A stretch of DNA of 62,624 nt from Leptospiraceae bacterium (GCA_022402465.1 JAKRSH010000004.1:1-62624), one strand, 5' to 3'; shown: positions 1 through 12,777, numbered from the stretch's first letter. The notes: generated by a model not told the origin, from the letters alone. A program made the numbers and translations.

Positions 1-41
1 GTTCTCCTTATCTTATTGTCGAAGAAGACTTACACAATTAT

Positions 42-911
42 TTAGATACTTCCAACAGGATTCACACCATTCGTTGTATAATGAAGTACGACACCGGGAG
101 GAGCGACAGGTGCTGTGATCGTAATACTTTGAGAGGAACCATAACTTCCTGGGGCTAAGCTCAATGTGGGAGCATTCAAGAGACCATTCGTTATAGCATA
201 GGTAACGGAAGCTACAGGTGAACTCAAATTTCCCTTGCAAGCGACAGCTCTAAGATTAACGGAAGGAAGGGATGGTTGTGGTATGAGGATGGCACCTGTA
301 TATAAAGTCCCAGTTGCAGGACTACAAGAAGGGTTGCTTCCATTTAAGGTATAATACAAAGAAGCTCCTAGAGTCGAGGTGGTGATAGTTATATTTTGTG
401 CAAGAGGATACTCTCCAGAAGGCAAAGAAAATACAGGTTGAGAGACACTCGTATCAGCATCTACACAACTAATTAAAATCGAATTCACCTCAGCATTGTT
501 AATGGAACCATTCGCATTGCTCAAAGAGCAGAATTGAACAGGATTGGTAGCTTGGTTTAGAATCTCAACCGAATAAATACTTTGATTTGGATAGAGGGAA
601 TTTGTTGAAAAATTTTGTGAACCACTCATTAGATTCAATTCCTCAGTGCGAGTAATTCCCGATGATTGATTCACTGAAACAACAATTTTTAATTCTGAAC
701 CTCTTAAATTGAGAATCTCTCCAGAGATTCTGTAATCGGAAGTATTCCTCAAGAAATAGAAGAGTTCTGTAGGGAATCGAAAGATTCCTGGTAAATTACA
801 ATTGGTAAAAAATATTCCGAATACTAGAATGTAATGAAATGATCTTACAATCCACAATGGATAAACTGAGTTTCTTGAAAAATTGAATTGCAATAATTTG
901 GTACTTTTCAT
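42..911 (-). CDS. Lipoprotein with chitobiase-C-terminal-like repeats, truncated
   Basis: The protein has 289 residues if the ATG at 911 is used. A longer frame to 1061 would need TTG and adds 50 residues ahead of the signal sequence. Residues 1-37 form a signal peptide ending in FFTNC, so Cys38 is the probable lipidation site. The C-terminal half carries a domain of the Fn3-like/CHB_HEX_C type, recognisable by SGEY...ITIT and LYYTLNGSNP...GTLYTGA. A second copy starts at LAPGSYG but stops just after TTNGVNP, halfway through the domain. Such repeats are usually found in secreted or surface proteins, and no enzymatic part is visible. The abrupt stop suggests a frameshift or truncation, perhaps with the rest beyond the window edge. 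Function unknown. Confidence 0.6.
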   Translation of the reverse strand: MKSTKLLQFNFSRNSVYPLWIVRSFHYILVFGIFFTNCNLPGIFRFPTELFYFLRNTSDYRISGEILNLRGSELKIVVSVNQSSGITRTEELNLMSGSQNFSTNSLYPNQSIYSVEILNQATNPVQFCSLSNANGSINNAEVNSILISCVDADTSVSQPVFSLPSGEYPLAQNITITTSTLGASLYYTLNGSNPSCSPATGTLYTGAILIPQPSLPSVNLRAVACKGNLSSPVASVTYAITNGLLNAPTLSLAPGSYGSSQSITITAPVAPPGVVLHYTTNGVNPVGSI

Positions 912-1558
912 TTTAAATTTCAATTCACTTTCTTTCTTGGATGTAATGAGAGGATGGGTCTTCCTTCTTTTATCCCCAAACAGAATGAAATTATCGTTAA
1001 AACTTGTAGTTTTCTTTGTATCAGTCAATAAATTAACTAAATATAAAGTATTAAGGTTCAAAAAAGGAATAAAATTTAGCAGCTTGGATTAGTATTTTTC
1101 TTTTTGGGGCTAGTACTTTGGTTAGATTAGGAAGCTGGACTCTAGACTAGTCAATCTACTTCATGCAAAATCTGGTAAGGATTCTATTTGAAATCTTATC
1201 TACTTAGCATATTGTGAATACAAATCTTTTCTTTTTTGTAATTTTTTTACGATATAAAAATAATATATCTTCCTATTAGAAATTTTTCAACCTATCAATT
1301 CTAATTCTTCATCGGAAAATTTACAAATTGTCACATATCTTTCGTTAGCTTATATATTAAAATTCCATTTCCATAGCAAGGGAAAGGACCAAATAAGGGA
1401 AATAATATGCTCTTATGACTGATTGGATTCCTTTGGTTGGGACAAGTTTTAGCTTGCCAAGGCTTAAGCCTGCTAAAATCTAAAACTTAGATAGAATCTT
1501 CTTTAAGATTCATCTCTTTTAGAATTATACTCATTCTAACATCGATAAGGAAAAGAAA
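912..1558. other. Gene-poor intergenic region
   Basis: About 650 bases of AT-rich DNA between the truncated lipoprotein and the CoA-transferase. I see no convincing gene. A nested imperfect palindrome lies at 1447-1478: outer arms TTTTAGC and GCTAAAA, and the self-complementary core AGGCTTAAGCCT. It has no T-run, so it looks more like a regulatory stem-loop or protein site in the leader of the CoA-transferase gene than a terminator. Confidence 0.5.
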
Positions 1559-2851
1559 ATGAACTGGAAAGATTACTACAAAGACCATCTTGTCACCGCA
1601 TCTGAAGCCATTCTAAATATCAAATCAGGTGATAGAGTTTTTTTAAGTGGGAATGTCACAACTCCAAACCACCTGGTGCATGCCTTAGCAGATAGAGCCG
1701 ATCATCTATCAAACATTGAGTTGAATCACCTCTTAACATTTGGTGATGATCCTTTTATTGATAAACCACAGATTTACAACAATGCTTGGTTCTTAGGTCC
1801 AAGTATTCGTAAGGCTGTTAACACAGGCAAATCACAATATATACCTATCTTTCTTGGACAGATTGCAACACTAGTTCGCTTGGGAACATGGAACATCAAT
1901 GTTGCATTGATAAATGTAAGTCCACCGGACAAATATGGATTCATGTCTTATGGAGCAGAAGTTTCTATTACTAAGCCTTGTACGGAAGCGGCAAAGATCG
2001 TAATCGCGCAAGTCAATTCTAGAATGCCTCGTACTTATGGAGATAGTTTCATTCATGTAAATGATGTAGACTTTTTTGTTGAGAAAGATGAAGCCTTGGT
2101 TGAATTGCCTAAGAAAGAATCTTCCGAAGTAGAGTTAGAAATTGGTAAGCATATAGCATCGATTATCGAGGATGGTGCAACTCTTCAGATGGGAATAGGA
2201 GGAATTCCTAATGCTGTTTTGAAATGCTTGGGCAACAAGAGAGATCTTGGAATTCATACAGAAATGTTTTCTGATGGCATTTTACCTTTGATAGATGCAG
2301 GTGTAATCACAAATCAGAAAAAAGGTTTGTATAGAGGAAAAGTTATATCAGGTTTTGCAATGGGAACACAGGCGCTATATGATGAAATTGATAACAACCC
2401 TTTCTTTGAATTTCATCCAAGCCACCTAACAAACGATCCATATTTAATTTCTCAGAACAATAAGATGACAGCTATAAATTCTGCTATCGAAATAGATCTT
2501 ACTGGACAGGTTGTAGCGGATTCTATAGGAAACCAAATTTATAGTGGTATTGGTGGTCAGTTAGACTTCATTAGAGGTTCAGCAAGATCAAGAGGACAGG
2601 GTGGCAAACCAATTATTGCACTTCCATCCACTGCGAAAGGTGGCAAAGAAACTCGCATTGTTCCTTATATCAAAGAAGGAGCAGGTGTTGTAACTTCAAG
2701 AGGTGATGTTCATTTTATAGCAACAGAATATGGGATAGTGGATCTTTTTGGAAAGAATTTGAAACAAAGAGCAGAAGCTTTGATTTCAATCGCTCATCCT
2801 GATTTCAGAGAGCAACTAACAAAGGAATCACATTGGTTGAACCTCGATTAA
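1559..2851 (+). CDS. Acetyl-CoA hydrolase/transferase family protein (4-hydroxybutyrate CoA-transferase-like)
   Basis: A 430-residue class I CoA-transferase of the acetyl-CoA hydrolase/transferase family, which moves CoA between short-chain acyl groups through a glutamyl-CoA intermediate. The conserved EMFSDG block starts at Glu235, close to the position of the catalytic Glu in 4-hydroxybutyrate CoA-transferases. The glycine-rich CoA-binding segments MGIGGIPNAV (about residue 211) and SGIGGQLDF (about 330) are both present. The length is normal for the family. The ATG at 1559 has a good purine-rich ribosome binding site (AAGGAAAAG). The gene stands alone and is convergent with the exonuclease gene 8 bases downstream. 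The exact acyl substrate (acetate, propionate, butyrate or 4-hydroxybutyrate) cannot be told from sequence. Confidence 0.85.
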   Translation: MNWKDYYKDHLVTASEAILNIKSGDRVFLSGNVTTPNHLVHALADRADHLSNIELNHLLTFGDDPFIDKPQIYNNAWFLGPSIRKAVNTGKSQYIPIFLGQIATLVRLGTWNINVALINVSPPDKYGFMSYGAEVSITKPCTEAAKIVIAQVNSRMPRTYGDSFIHVNDVDFFVEKDEALVELPKKESSEVELEIGKHIASIIEDGATLQMGIGGIPNAVLKCLGNKRDLGIHTEMFSDGILPLIDAGVITNQKKGLYRGKVISGFAMGTQALYDEIDNNPFFEFHPSHLTNDPYLISQNNKMTAINSAIEIDLTGQVVADSIGNQIYSGIGGQLDFIRGSARSRGQGGKPIIALPSTAKGGKETRIVPYIKEGAGVVTSRGDVHFIATEYGIVDLFGKNLKQRAEALISIAHPDFREQLTKESHWLNLD

Positions 2852-2858
2852 GGAAACA

Positions 2859-3629
2859 TCAGCTAGAAAACAGAATTCCTAGTTCAAATTTCTTAGTATC
2901 ATAAACGATTCTAAGTATTCTATGGAGATTTATGGTATCCTCTTGGTTGTATTTAACCAAGAGGTCCAAATATTCAGATATATCGGTCTCTACATATTGA
3001 TTCCATAGTCGAACGGCTTGGAACCCATCAATTCCACTTAGAGCTGACTCGCGAATGATTCCTAACTTTACCTCTGAACCTTTCAAGCCTCCCTTTATCC
3101 CCATTTTGTGTAAGACATGCATGAGATCTAAATGCGGAAAAGGATTCTTCCATTGCATAGACCTTGCAAGAAAGGGGATGTCGAATTTAAAACCATTGTA
3201 ACTCAGGATGATTGGCGAATTTCTACCAATCCAGAAATCGTGGAAATCATCTAAATTTTTGGATCTTGTGAATTGGTATATCTCTTTGCTATCGTACACA
3301 CAAACGCAGGTTACTTTATGAGGAAGATCGAGACCTGTTGTCTCTATATCAAGAGCATAAAATGTTTGAGGAAGATCATCATACAATCTCCAAGCTTCTT
3401 CGTAGGGAAGTTTATTCCAAAAGAAATGAGAATCCTGTTTGACTAGAGCATTTTCAGAATGATCCAATTCCCAGAGAACTTCATCTGGGAAAAATCTTTC
3501 ATCCCCTAATTCTTTGAGAATACTAGGATTCAATCTTAATTTATCCCAGGAGCTTATGCCAGATTTCCATAAATTAGCTTCCATGAATTTATCTATGCCT
3601 GTTATATGTTGGAAAGTATGTCGTAGCAT
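2859..3629 (-). CDS. RNase H-like DEDD exonuclease (YprB type)
   Basis: A 256-residue protein with a DEDD-superfamily 3'-5' exonuclease fold. The ExoI motif is DIETTG with Asp94 and Glu96; ExoII is SYNGFKFDIPF; ExoIII is YNQED near residue 232, a YxxxD arrangement. This pattern fits the YprB/RNase_H_2 family of stand-alone predicted nucleases. The N-terminal 85 residues are less conserved and may orient the substrate. The gene begins 5 bases after the aminotransferase stop codon, so the two are probably co-transcribed. No strong ribosome binding site is visible. Substrate (DNA or RNA) unknown. Confidence 0.7.
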   Translation of the reverse strand: MLRHTFQHITGIDKFMEANLWKSGISSWDKLRLNPSILKELGDERFFPDEVLWELDHSENALVKQDSHFFWNKLPYEEAWRLYDDLPQTFYALDIETTGLDLPHKVTCVCVYDSKEIYQFTRSKNLDDFHDFWIGRNSPIILSYNGFKFDIPFLARSMQWKNPFPHLDLMHVLHKMGIKGGLKGSEVKLGIIRESALSGIDGFQAVRLWNQYVETDISEYLDLLVKYNQEDTINLHRILRIVYDTKKFELGILFSS

Positions 3630-3634
3630 GAATT

Positions 3635-4729
3635 TTATTTTTTATGGCTTTCCCATTCTACCCAGCGATCGATACCTTTTCGAAATCTTTCTACAGTTTC
3701 TCCGAATCCGATACGGATATAGCCTTCTGTTTCAAAATTTATTCCAGGTAATACAAATACTCCCGTATTATCGTACAATTCGTCCGCATAAGGCTCAGAT
3801 AAAATGCCATTTTTTAACTTTGGGAAACTCACCAAACCAGACTTGGGTTCAATGAATGTTTCTACGCTAGGAATTTTCTCAACCATAGAAGAAAAGTAAG
3901 CTATATTTTCTTGGATTCTTTTCTTGATGGGAGCAATAATGGATAAACGATTTTGGAGAATTTTGCAAGCAAGAAATTCAGAAATAGGACTAACAGTATG
4001 TGTTAGATAATCCTTAAAGGAACGCGCTTTAGAGATTATATCCTCTCTTGCTATAAGCCAACCAATTTTGAGACCCACTACTCCAAAACATTTTGTAATT
4101 GAACCAGTTGCTGAACAATTTGCATTAAGCAAAGCACCTGATCTGGATAGATCTTTTTCAAAATCTAAAAAGCGATAGTGCTCATCAAAAAGAAATTCTG
4201 AAGACTTATTCATATTAGAAAAAGTTTCAATTAGCTTCCAATCATTTGCAGATAAGCCTTGCCCACTGGGATTGTGAGGATGATTTATTATTGCTAAACG
4301 ATTTTCTTCATGCAAAAGATCTCTAAATCCGGTATCAACCTTTCTTATGCTTGCTTGCAACATCATAGGGATTTCATACAAAGCTTGGAAGGCAGGCCAA
4401 AGAAGGGAGACTTGGTCATTTTTTGAAAGACAAAGATGGAAATAAATATACAAGGCTTCAGAAGTTCCTGTTGTAACTAGAACATTGTCAGGGCTTACAT
4501 TGCCATCATAGAGATTTGCAATTTCTTTCCTAAGCTCTAGCGATCCATTATTAGGCGAATCATCCAAAGATATACTGCCTATTTCATTAGCTTCAACACC
4601 GATTTGATTGAACACATTTGAAAGAGAAAAGTTTCGTATCCCAGATTCTCCTAAATTGCATTCAGCATGCAGTCTATACTTTTCCAATCTATCTTCAATG
4701 AAGAATTCCCTGGGTTGCATAGCTTCCAT
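3635..4729 (-). CDS. PLP-dependent aminotransferase, class I/II
   Basis: A 364-residue fold-type I aminotransferase. The substrate/cofactor pocket shows HPHNPSG (about residue 150), FDEHY with Asp182 and Tyr185, SITK with the Schiff-base Lys213, and a C-terminal YIRIGFG carrying the carboxylate-binding Arg. The sequence is somewhat shorter than aspartate aminotransferases and resembles the broad group that includes capreomycidine-synthase-like and tyrosine/aspartate aminotransferases. Specificity cannot be assigned. It sits upstream of the YprB-like exonuclease and is divergent from the phosphohexomutase gene, with about 72 bases between starts. A second in-frame ATG lies three codons in. Confidence 0.8.
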   Translation of the reverse strand: MEAMQPREFFIEDRLEKYRLHAECNLGESGIRNFSLSNVFNQIGVEANEIGSISLDDSPNNGSLELRKEIANLYDGNVSPDNVLVTTGTSEALYIYFHLCLSKNDQVSLLWPAFQALYEIPMMLQASIRKVDTGFRDLLHEENRLAIINHPHNPSGQGLSANDWKLIETFSNMNKSSEFLFDEHYRFLDFEKDLSRSGALLNANCSATGSITKCFGVVGLKIGWLIAREDIISKARSFKDYLTHTVSPISEFLACKILQNRLSIIAPIKKRIQENIAYFSSMVEKIPSVETFIEPKSGLVSFPKLKNGILSEPYADELYDNTGVFVLPGINFETEGYIRIGFGETVERFRKGIDRWVEWESHKK

Positions 4730-4801
4730 TTTTTAAACTATGGCTTTTCCATCCAATCGAATTTCACTTGATTCCCGCTTCGCAAAACTGTCTCTGGAAG
4801 T

Positions 4802-6564
4802 ATGAATGCAAAAGACCTCATCACTTCCTGGACCCAAGAACCCTTCTCTCCAAGCATACGATCCGAAGCAAAAATCGCACTCAAAGAATTCAATTCAAAT
4901 AAGCAATCGGATCTGGTAGAAGCTTACTCTATTCCCTTAGAATTTGGAACAGGAGGAATCAGAGGAAAAATGGGAAATGGAATTGGAAGAATGAATGCAT
5001 TCACAGTTGGTAGGGCGGCCTTGGGATTCTCTCAATACCTTATTAAAAAAACCAAGAAACCTATCCTAGTCATTGCCTATGATTCTAGAAACAATAGTAA
5101 GGAATTCTGCGAAATAACCGCAGGAATTGCAGCTGGCTTAGGCATTAAGGTTTATTACTTTCCTGAAGTGGCACCAACGCCTATGCTTTCTTATGCGGTA
5201 AGATACTATAAGGCAACTGGAGGTGTAGTTATCACTGCTTCACACAATCCTCCAGCTTATAATGGATTCAAGGCTTACCTTGCAGACGGTGGACAATTAG
5301 TACCTCCCGATGATGCAAGAATCATTCAAAATATTGAATCCATTCATGATTGGAATACAATTCAATTTCTTACTAAGAAAGACCCTCTTTTCAAAAAAAA
5401 TGTTAAGAAGGTAGCTAAGGATTGTTTCCAATCTTATCTGAAAGATTTAAAGAAAGCAAAAATCCAAAGCAGCCTTGCAACTAACAAGGACAGAAAGAAC
5501 TTAAAAATCGTCTACTCTCCCCTGCATGGCACTGGGGGTGTTTATATGAAAAAGGCTTTAAACACCTTCGGTTACAAGAATGTATTCTTGGTTCCTGAAC
5601 AATCTGTTCCCGATGGCAATTTTCCAACTGTTAAGTATCCCAATCCTGAAGAAAAAGAAGCTCTCGCTCTCTGCGATGAATGGGCTAGAGAGACTAAGTC
5701 TCCTGTTTTCATTGCTACGGATCCTGATGCAGATAGACTAGGAATTGGTGTCTTCAATTCAAAGAATGAAACAGTGCTTCTGAATGGGAACCAAATTGGA
5801 AGTATACTTGCAGCTTATGTAGCTGAGAAAATCAACAAGCAAGCAAACAAGAACAAGAAAGATTATTACATCGTTAAGACTATCGTTACAACTGATCTTC
5901 AACTTAGTATAGCCAAAAAGAACAAAATCAAAATCAAAAATGTTCTAACAGGATTTAAGTACATTGCAGAAGTAATGAAAGATATTGACAAAAAGAAAAA
6001 TGCAAAATTTTTATTCGGAGGCGAGGAATCCTATGGCTATCTTCCTGTAGACTTTGTCAGAGATAAGGATTCCATTTCATCCGCCTTATTACTATTAGAA
6101 GTCATAGCAGAGAAAAAGGATATATTAGCCTACTTGGACGAAATTTATTTGAACTATGGACTTTATTTGGAATCGCTTAAATCCCTTACCTTAGAGGGAT
6201 CTGCTGGTAAAGAAAAAATTAACAAAGCTTTAAATCTTTTACGCACCCAAGATATTATTGGGAAGAATATAGGTAGTAGAGAAGTTGTTTCTTTTATAGA
6301 TTACAAAGAAAAATTGGTAAAAGGACAAGCAAAATCCAATATTTTTCAAGGGATGCCTTCTTCGAATGTGATTCAGGTAGAACTTTCTGGAAATGCGAAG
6401 TTAACCATTCGACCTTCTGGAACTGAGCCCAAAGTTAAGATCTATTCTTCTTTTGCAAGCATGAACCAACCATCCTCTAAAGAAGAAATTCCATACGCAA
6501 TGGCTGAACTGAAGAAAGAAATTGAATTTGCAGAATCCGAATTTTGCAAGATGGCAGGTTTAAC

Positions 6565-6568
<4 letters not shown>
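4802..6568 (+). CDS. Phosphohexomutase (phosphoglucomutase/phosphomannomutase family)
   Basis: A 588-residue alpha-D-phosphohexomutase interconverting hexose 1- and 6-phosphates. All four family signatures are present: TASHNP with the phosphoserine Ser147, the metal loop DPDADR, the sugar-binding loop GGEESYGY, and the phosphate-binding RPSGTEPK near the C-terminus. The length fits the PgcA-like phosphoglucomutase/phosphomannomutase subgroup rather than ManB (about 450). It is first in a run of overlapping genes: its stop codon shares four bases (ATGA) with the ArgD-like start, which implies translational coupling. Glucose and mannose specificity cannot be separated from sequence. Confidence 0.88.
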
Positions 6569-8855
<2,287 letters not shown>

Positions 8856-8895
8856 TAGCCAAAAACCCGTTCTATCATTTATAAAGGAATAACAT

Positions 8896-9303
8896 ATGCA
8901 GACAGGTATATCACCATCAGGACGACCCTATTCAGTAATCATAGCCGAGAATTCTAAATTCCAATCTAAACAATTGCAACAAATTCTTGAATCTGATGGT
9001 TATCAAGTAGTTGGAGTGGCTGAAACGGGCAAGGATTTAGTTGAGCTTTATAAAAATAATAAGCAAATAGATTTGATCACTATTGAAATTTTTCTACCTG
9101 TTATGGACGGATATGCTGCTTTTTGGGAAATCAAGGAGCAAGGTGTTCTACCAAGAATACTCTTCATATCCGAAGAGAACACACCTGCTGTTATTAAAAG
9201 CTTATTAGATGGTGGTGCTATGGATTACATAGTAAAACCCATAAAAAGAGAAAAGATCTTAGAAAAGGTGAAAGAAATTATTTCTAAAGTACCTAGAGTT
9301 TAA
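8896..9303 (+). CDS. Stand-alone receiver-domain protein with Glu at the phosphorylation site
   Basis: A 135-residue CheY-like receiver with no output domain. The fold markers are clear: Ser92 for the switch Thr/Ser, Lys114 in YIVKPI, and LPVMDG. Aligning LPVMDG with CheY puts Glu64 where the phosphorylated Asp should be, and the N-terminal acidic pair is reduced to Ala17-Glu18. Asp-to-Glu changes at this site often mimic phosphorylation, so the protein may be constitutively active or phosphate-independent; this is inference. The start at 8896 has a good ribosome binding site (AAAGGA). It lies 40 bases after leuB and could be co-transcribed. No histidine kinase is nearby. Confidence 0.82.
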   Translation: MQTGISPSGRPYSVIIAENSKFQSKQLQQILESDGYQVVGVAETGKDLVELYKNNKQIDLITIEIFLPVMDGYAAFWEIKEQGVLPRILFISEENTPAVIKSLLDGGAMDYIVKPIKREKILEKVKEIISKVPRV

Positions 9304-9355
9304 GGGATTAAAATTCCAAAATTTATATTTTGGGTAACTTACTCAGTAACAATGG

Positions 9356-10063
9356 CTAGATTTTAATTCTTATACAATTTAAATTTCTACCCTCATCTTT
9401 AGCCCTGTGACTAAACCAGTTCTCTGACTCATAGCTTGATTCTGTAAAATCCAAAATTACAGGATCATCTGCTATTTCTCGAATTTTTACTTGAATTAGC
9501 TTACCCAAATCTAAATTAAATTTCGAACCATACTTCTTGGTTAATCCGAGTGTACCCTCAAAATACTGAGCTACATCATAATCTATCTCATAATGTCTTC
9601 CAGCAATCCTTGGGCCAATCGCAAACCCGAACTTAGGATGGTGAATATTCTTAGTAGCAAGAATTTCTTTCATTTGGAAATAAGTTTTTTCTAAAATCTT
9701 TTCCTTAGTACCTTTCCAACCAGAATGTATATTTGCAATTAAAGGATAATCATAAGACCAAATAGCAATAGGAACACAATCAGCAGTTCGTATAACAAGT
9801 AGCTCATCCATTCTATCACTGATCATAGCATCTGCCTCTACTTCTAAGTCAGGATGCTTGGAGAGTTCAGAGCTAGTAAGGAATTTGTCTCCATGGACTT
9901 GGCTAAGAGAAAAAATCTTCTCTTTTGGAACTTCGAATTCTTTATTCAAACTCTTTTGGATGAAATCTTTCCAATTCTCTTGTTTAGCATTTGGAAGGAA
10001 TTTCTTTCCTAAATATGAAAGAACAATATCTCCATAGTTTGTTGTAATTTTAAATTCCATCAT
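9356..10063 (-). CDS. pgeF: Peptidoglycan editing factor PgeF (YfiH/laccase domain)
   Basis: A 235-residue protein of the multicopper-polyphenol-oxidase/YfiH family. The metal-site residues are recognisable: His57 in QVHGD, Cys96 in RTADCVP and His113 in NIHSGWKGT. Family members act on purine nucleosides or remove misincorporated L-Ser from peptidoglycan precursors in the cytoplasm. Its start overlaps the stop of the upstream membrane protein gene by four bases, so it is the last gene of a minus-strand operon that runs from the peptide-binding lipoprotein gene. Length is normal. Confidence 0.85.
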   Translation of the reverse strand: MMEFKITTNYGDIVLSYLGKKFLPNAKQENWKDFIQKSLNKEFEVPKEKIFSLSQVHGDKFLTSSELSKHPDLEVEADAMISDRMDELLVIRTADCVPIAIWSYDYPLIANIHSGWKGTKEKILEKTYFQMKEILATKNIHHPKFGFAIGPRIAGRHYEIDYDVAQYFEGTLGLTKKYGSKFNLDLGKLIQVKIREIADDPVILDFTESSYESENWFSHRAKDEGRNLNCIRIKI

Positions 10064-11673
10064 TCAGACTCAATCGTAAAGTTAGGCTTACTTTTTAAAT
10101 CGAATATATCATTATTTTGATAATTCTGATTTGGCAATCTTAAAACTTTCCAAACCAATCGATTGCCATTCCAATTATAAATCAGATCAGGGGATGATTT
10201 TAGTTCCTTGTAATGGTCTGATAAGACTAAATCAATTTTTCTTTCAAGTAGCAACTCGAAACTAGCTGTCTTCTCATGACCAATTCTACCACGAGTATTT
10301 AGTTTAGTTCTTGCTAGTTGGTAATCTGTTAGACCAGTTGTTGACTCCAAGGCATAAGCCGGTCTAAGATAGTAAACAAAATGAGCCTGAGCCCCGAAGA
10401 AGGCAACTCTTAGATTTTGGAAAGCTTGCTCTTCGTAAACTAATTCATTCTTACCTAAGCTCTTATAAAAATTTCTTTCTTCTGCTATTCCGGTTTCTTT
10501 CCAAATCTTCAATCCCTCTTTTGCCAAAATCCCAGAGCGATAGAGTGGACTTAAAAGAAAAATAGAAAGGACAAGAAAGCTTATGGATTTACCAAATGTT
10601 GGGAAACGCATAATCCAGGTGGTCTGGGTTTCTTTTAGCAAGTTCCATGTTAGTTGTATAGCTATGGGAATGATTGGAATAATAAAACGTGCGAACATGA
10701 AATCGCCACCTATGTACAATACGTAAATTAAATATACTATCAACAACCAGCTAAATTTTGATTTAGAAAAAATAATACCAACTAAAAGGAATAGAGAAAA
10801 TACAAGATATTCTTGATGAAAAAGATAGAAGTATTGTAAGCCTTGCTGGAAGTATTCTCCTGAATCAGCCTTCGCATAGAAGGTATTCGGAACTATACTA
10901 CCATAGTAGATTGCTTTAAGCATGTAGATCCCACCCATTACGAGTGAAAATAGAATAGCAGGTAAATTCGAATGAAAGCAAGATCTAATGAAATTCGTGT
11001 ATTTTAATATATCAATTGTTGAATAATTTTTGTCTTTATCTATATACTTTTGCTGAACTGTCTCCCATGGATTATTTTCAAATTGATGATGTAAGGTAAG
11101 AAGAACCGAACCAATAAAAAAAATAAATCCATCGGGACGGACTAAGACAGTCAAAGAGGAAACAGCAATCATAGCATTCCACTTCTTCTGAGTATAGAAT
11201 TTATAAAGGATAGTTACTAAAAATGTATAAAGGGAAGTCTCAAGTCCACTTGTTGCAAATATTGCTCCATGATAAAACAAAACAAAACATACTATAGTAT
11301 AAATACTTGGGAAGATAAGTATCGTTAAGCTATAAAATAATATTCCCAAATAACTTGCAAAATCTTCAATTCGTATGCCTAAGGGGAAACTTAGACTCAT
11401 CATTAATGTCCATAAAAAGTTTGTATAGCCTTCTACTTTTTCACCTAGGTTAAATACGAGTCCCTTGCCCTCCCAAAGATTTCTTGAATAAACAAAAGAA
11501 ATGTAAGCATCATCACAGGTCCAAGCCAATTGCAATGCATGATAAATCCCATAACCCATTGGAAGCCATAAGCAATACCAAGGTTTACTATCTGTAAAGA
11601 CGTATACCCTACTAAGCCAATTCATCAAAGAACTCTTGATGAAACGAAGATAATTACAAAATCCTTCTTGCAT
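10060..11673 (-). CDS. Polytopic membrane protein, GT-C-like glycosyltransferase
   Basis: A 537-residue integral membrane protein with about ten predicted hydrophobic segments. Near the N-terminus, a [12 protein letters not shown] motif in the first external loop, followed by [14 protein letters not shown], resembles the DD/DE catalytic loop of GT-C glycosyltransferases that use polyprenyl-phosphate sugars (AftC-like and related families). The likely role is transfer of a sugar onto an envelope glycan or lipid on the outer side of the inner membrane; this is inference from the motif. The ATG at 11673 is used, but Met17 (MNWLSR) is an alternative. It lies 3 bases from the upstream kinase-fold gene and overlaps pgeF downstream. 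Confidence 0.6.
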   Translation of the reverse strand: MQEGFCNYLRFIKSSLMNWLSRVYVFTDSKPWYCLWLPMGYGIYHALQLAWTCDDAYISFVYSRNLWEGKGLVFNLGEKVEGYTNFLWTLMMSLSFPLGIRIEDFASYLGILFYSLTILIFPSIYTIVCFVLFYHGAIFATSGLETSLYTFLVTILYKFYTQKKWNAMIAVSSLTVLVRPDGFIFFIGSVLLTLHHQFENNPWETVQQKYIDKDKNYSTIDILKYTNFIRSCFHSNLPAILFSLVMGGIYMLKAIYYGSIVPNTFYAKADSGEYFQQGLQYFYLFHQEYLVFSLFLLVGIIFSKSKFSWLLIVYLIYVLYIGGDFMFARFIIPIIPIAIQLTWNLLKETQTTWIMRFPTFGKSISFLVLSIFLLSPLYRSGILAKEGLKIWKETGIAEERNFYKSLGKNELVYEEQAFQNLRVAFFGAQAHFVYYLRPAYALESTTGLTDYQLARTKLNTRGRIGHEKTASFELLLERKIDLVLSDHYKELKSSPDLIYNWNGNRLVWKVLRLPNQNYQNNDIFDLKSKPNFTIESE

Positions 11674-11676
11674 GAC

Positions 11677-12771
11677 TCACAACTCAAAGGAACGAATAAA
11701 TTCTTCTATCATATGAATATGATCCAACTCAGGACTTGGATTTTCTTGGCTGGGTTCGTAAAGATGCTCATCGAATAAATGGAAATCAAATAATCTTAGT
11801 GTAAAATCTGGATAGGTTATGATTATATTTTCAGAGTGAACATCAAATATTAATTTTTCTTCATTCGCTAAGTATTTTGTGACTTCTATGATTCTATGAA
11901 AATCAAATGCTATTCTTTTTAAATGAGCTCTTCCTATTACACCAAATTGGTGAGTGTCAAAATTCAACTTCCACTTTGGGAACAATGTGTCCGCAATTGG
12001 ATTCTGTGGAATCTTTTCGCGAAGATTCATAAACTCTTTCATATGTTTACCAGGTAGAAGTTTTTGATTATCGCAAGGAGTTAAGGCTACAAGTGGAACT
12101 CCCCAAGGAGTAGTCCTCACTTTCCACCCCATATAAAATCTAGTTGGAAGAACCAAGTCTGGTATTAAAGTTTTTAATTTCCAATACTGCAAACGCTCAA
12201 GACCCAGTCTCCTAAATCTAAATTCTAAATCATCCTTGGTTGATCGAGTATTAGCTTTTGATTGCAGATAAGTCTTGAGATTTAATTCTTCTGGTTTAAG
12301 ATACTTCTCCATATTCCTTGAGACTTCTTTATAGAGAGAACCAAAAATAGGATCAGAAGGAAACTTAGACTTCCCCACTTTAACAACTTGGTTCCATGGT
12401 AATTTATAAACAAATTTATAAGAACCTCTACCAATGTAATCACCATTCGATATTGGCATAAAATTATCTAAGAATTCTCTGCCATATCTAAATGTTATAC
12501 GAAAGATGTGAGAAGTAGGAAATATTTTCTCATAGGATTTTCGCATCCAACCTGAGTCACGAAGCTTGGCATCTATAGGAATTTGCCCAAGTGGAATTGG
12601 ATTGCTTTCCTCCTCCCCAGGTTCTAATGGTAGTTCTTTCTCGAGACCTTTTTCTAGAAGATCCAGGAAGTTGGGAATTTTGTTTAAGGAAAGGTTGTTG
12701 CTCCAGAAATCAACAAATCGCTCCTTCCAAGTATTCCAATCATTCCCTCCCTGGTTCTCTGAATCAGCCAT
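11677..12771 (-). CDS. Protein-kinase-fold protein (atypical)
   Basis: A 364-residue soluble protein that I place in the protein-kinase-like superfamily from its motifs. A glycine-rich loop GRGSYKFVY starts at Gly114, the ATP-anchoring Lys is probably Lys131 in VVKVGK, a catalytic loop DVHSEN spans 309-314, and a metal-binding Asp sits in LFDFH at 328. The catalytic loop resembles small-molecule or sugar kinases (WaaP/RIO/YrbL type) more than Ser/Thr kinases. It sits directly upstream of a GT-C-like glycosyltransferase gene, so phosphorylation of an envelope sugar is a reasonable guess only. The ribosome binding site is GGAAAT 8 bases upstream. Confidence 0.6.
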   Translation of the reverse strand: MADSENQGGNDWNTWKERFVDFWSNNLSLNKIPNFLDLLEKGLEKELPLEPGEEESNPIPLGQIPIDAKLRDSGWMRKSYEKIFPTSHIFRITFRYGREFLDNFMPISNGDYIGRGSYKFVYKLPWNQVVKVGKSKFPSDPIFGSLYKEVSRNMEKYLKPEELNLKTYLQSKANTRSTKDDLEFRFRRLGLERLQYWKLKTLIPDLVLPTRFYMGWKVRTTPWGVPLVALTPCDNQKLLPGKHMKEFMNLREKIPQNPIADTLFPKWKLNFDTHQFGVIGRAHLKRIAFDFHRIIEVTKYLANEEKLIFDVHSENIIITYPDFTLRLFDFHLFDEHLYEPSQENPSPELDHIHMIEEFIRSFEL

Positions 12772-12777
12772 AGAACT

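Noticed and set aside
1447-1478. Nested palindrome as a terminator of the upstream gene
   Set aside because: No T-run on either side and it lies far from a stop codon; kept only as a possible regulatory stem.
9312-9334. AT-rich stem CCAAAATTTATATTTTGG between the response regulator and pgeF as a terminator
   Set aside because: Weak A/T stem with no proper U-tract; it could be chance in AT-rich DNA.
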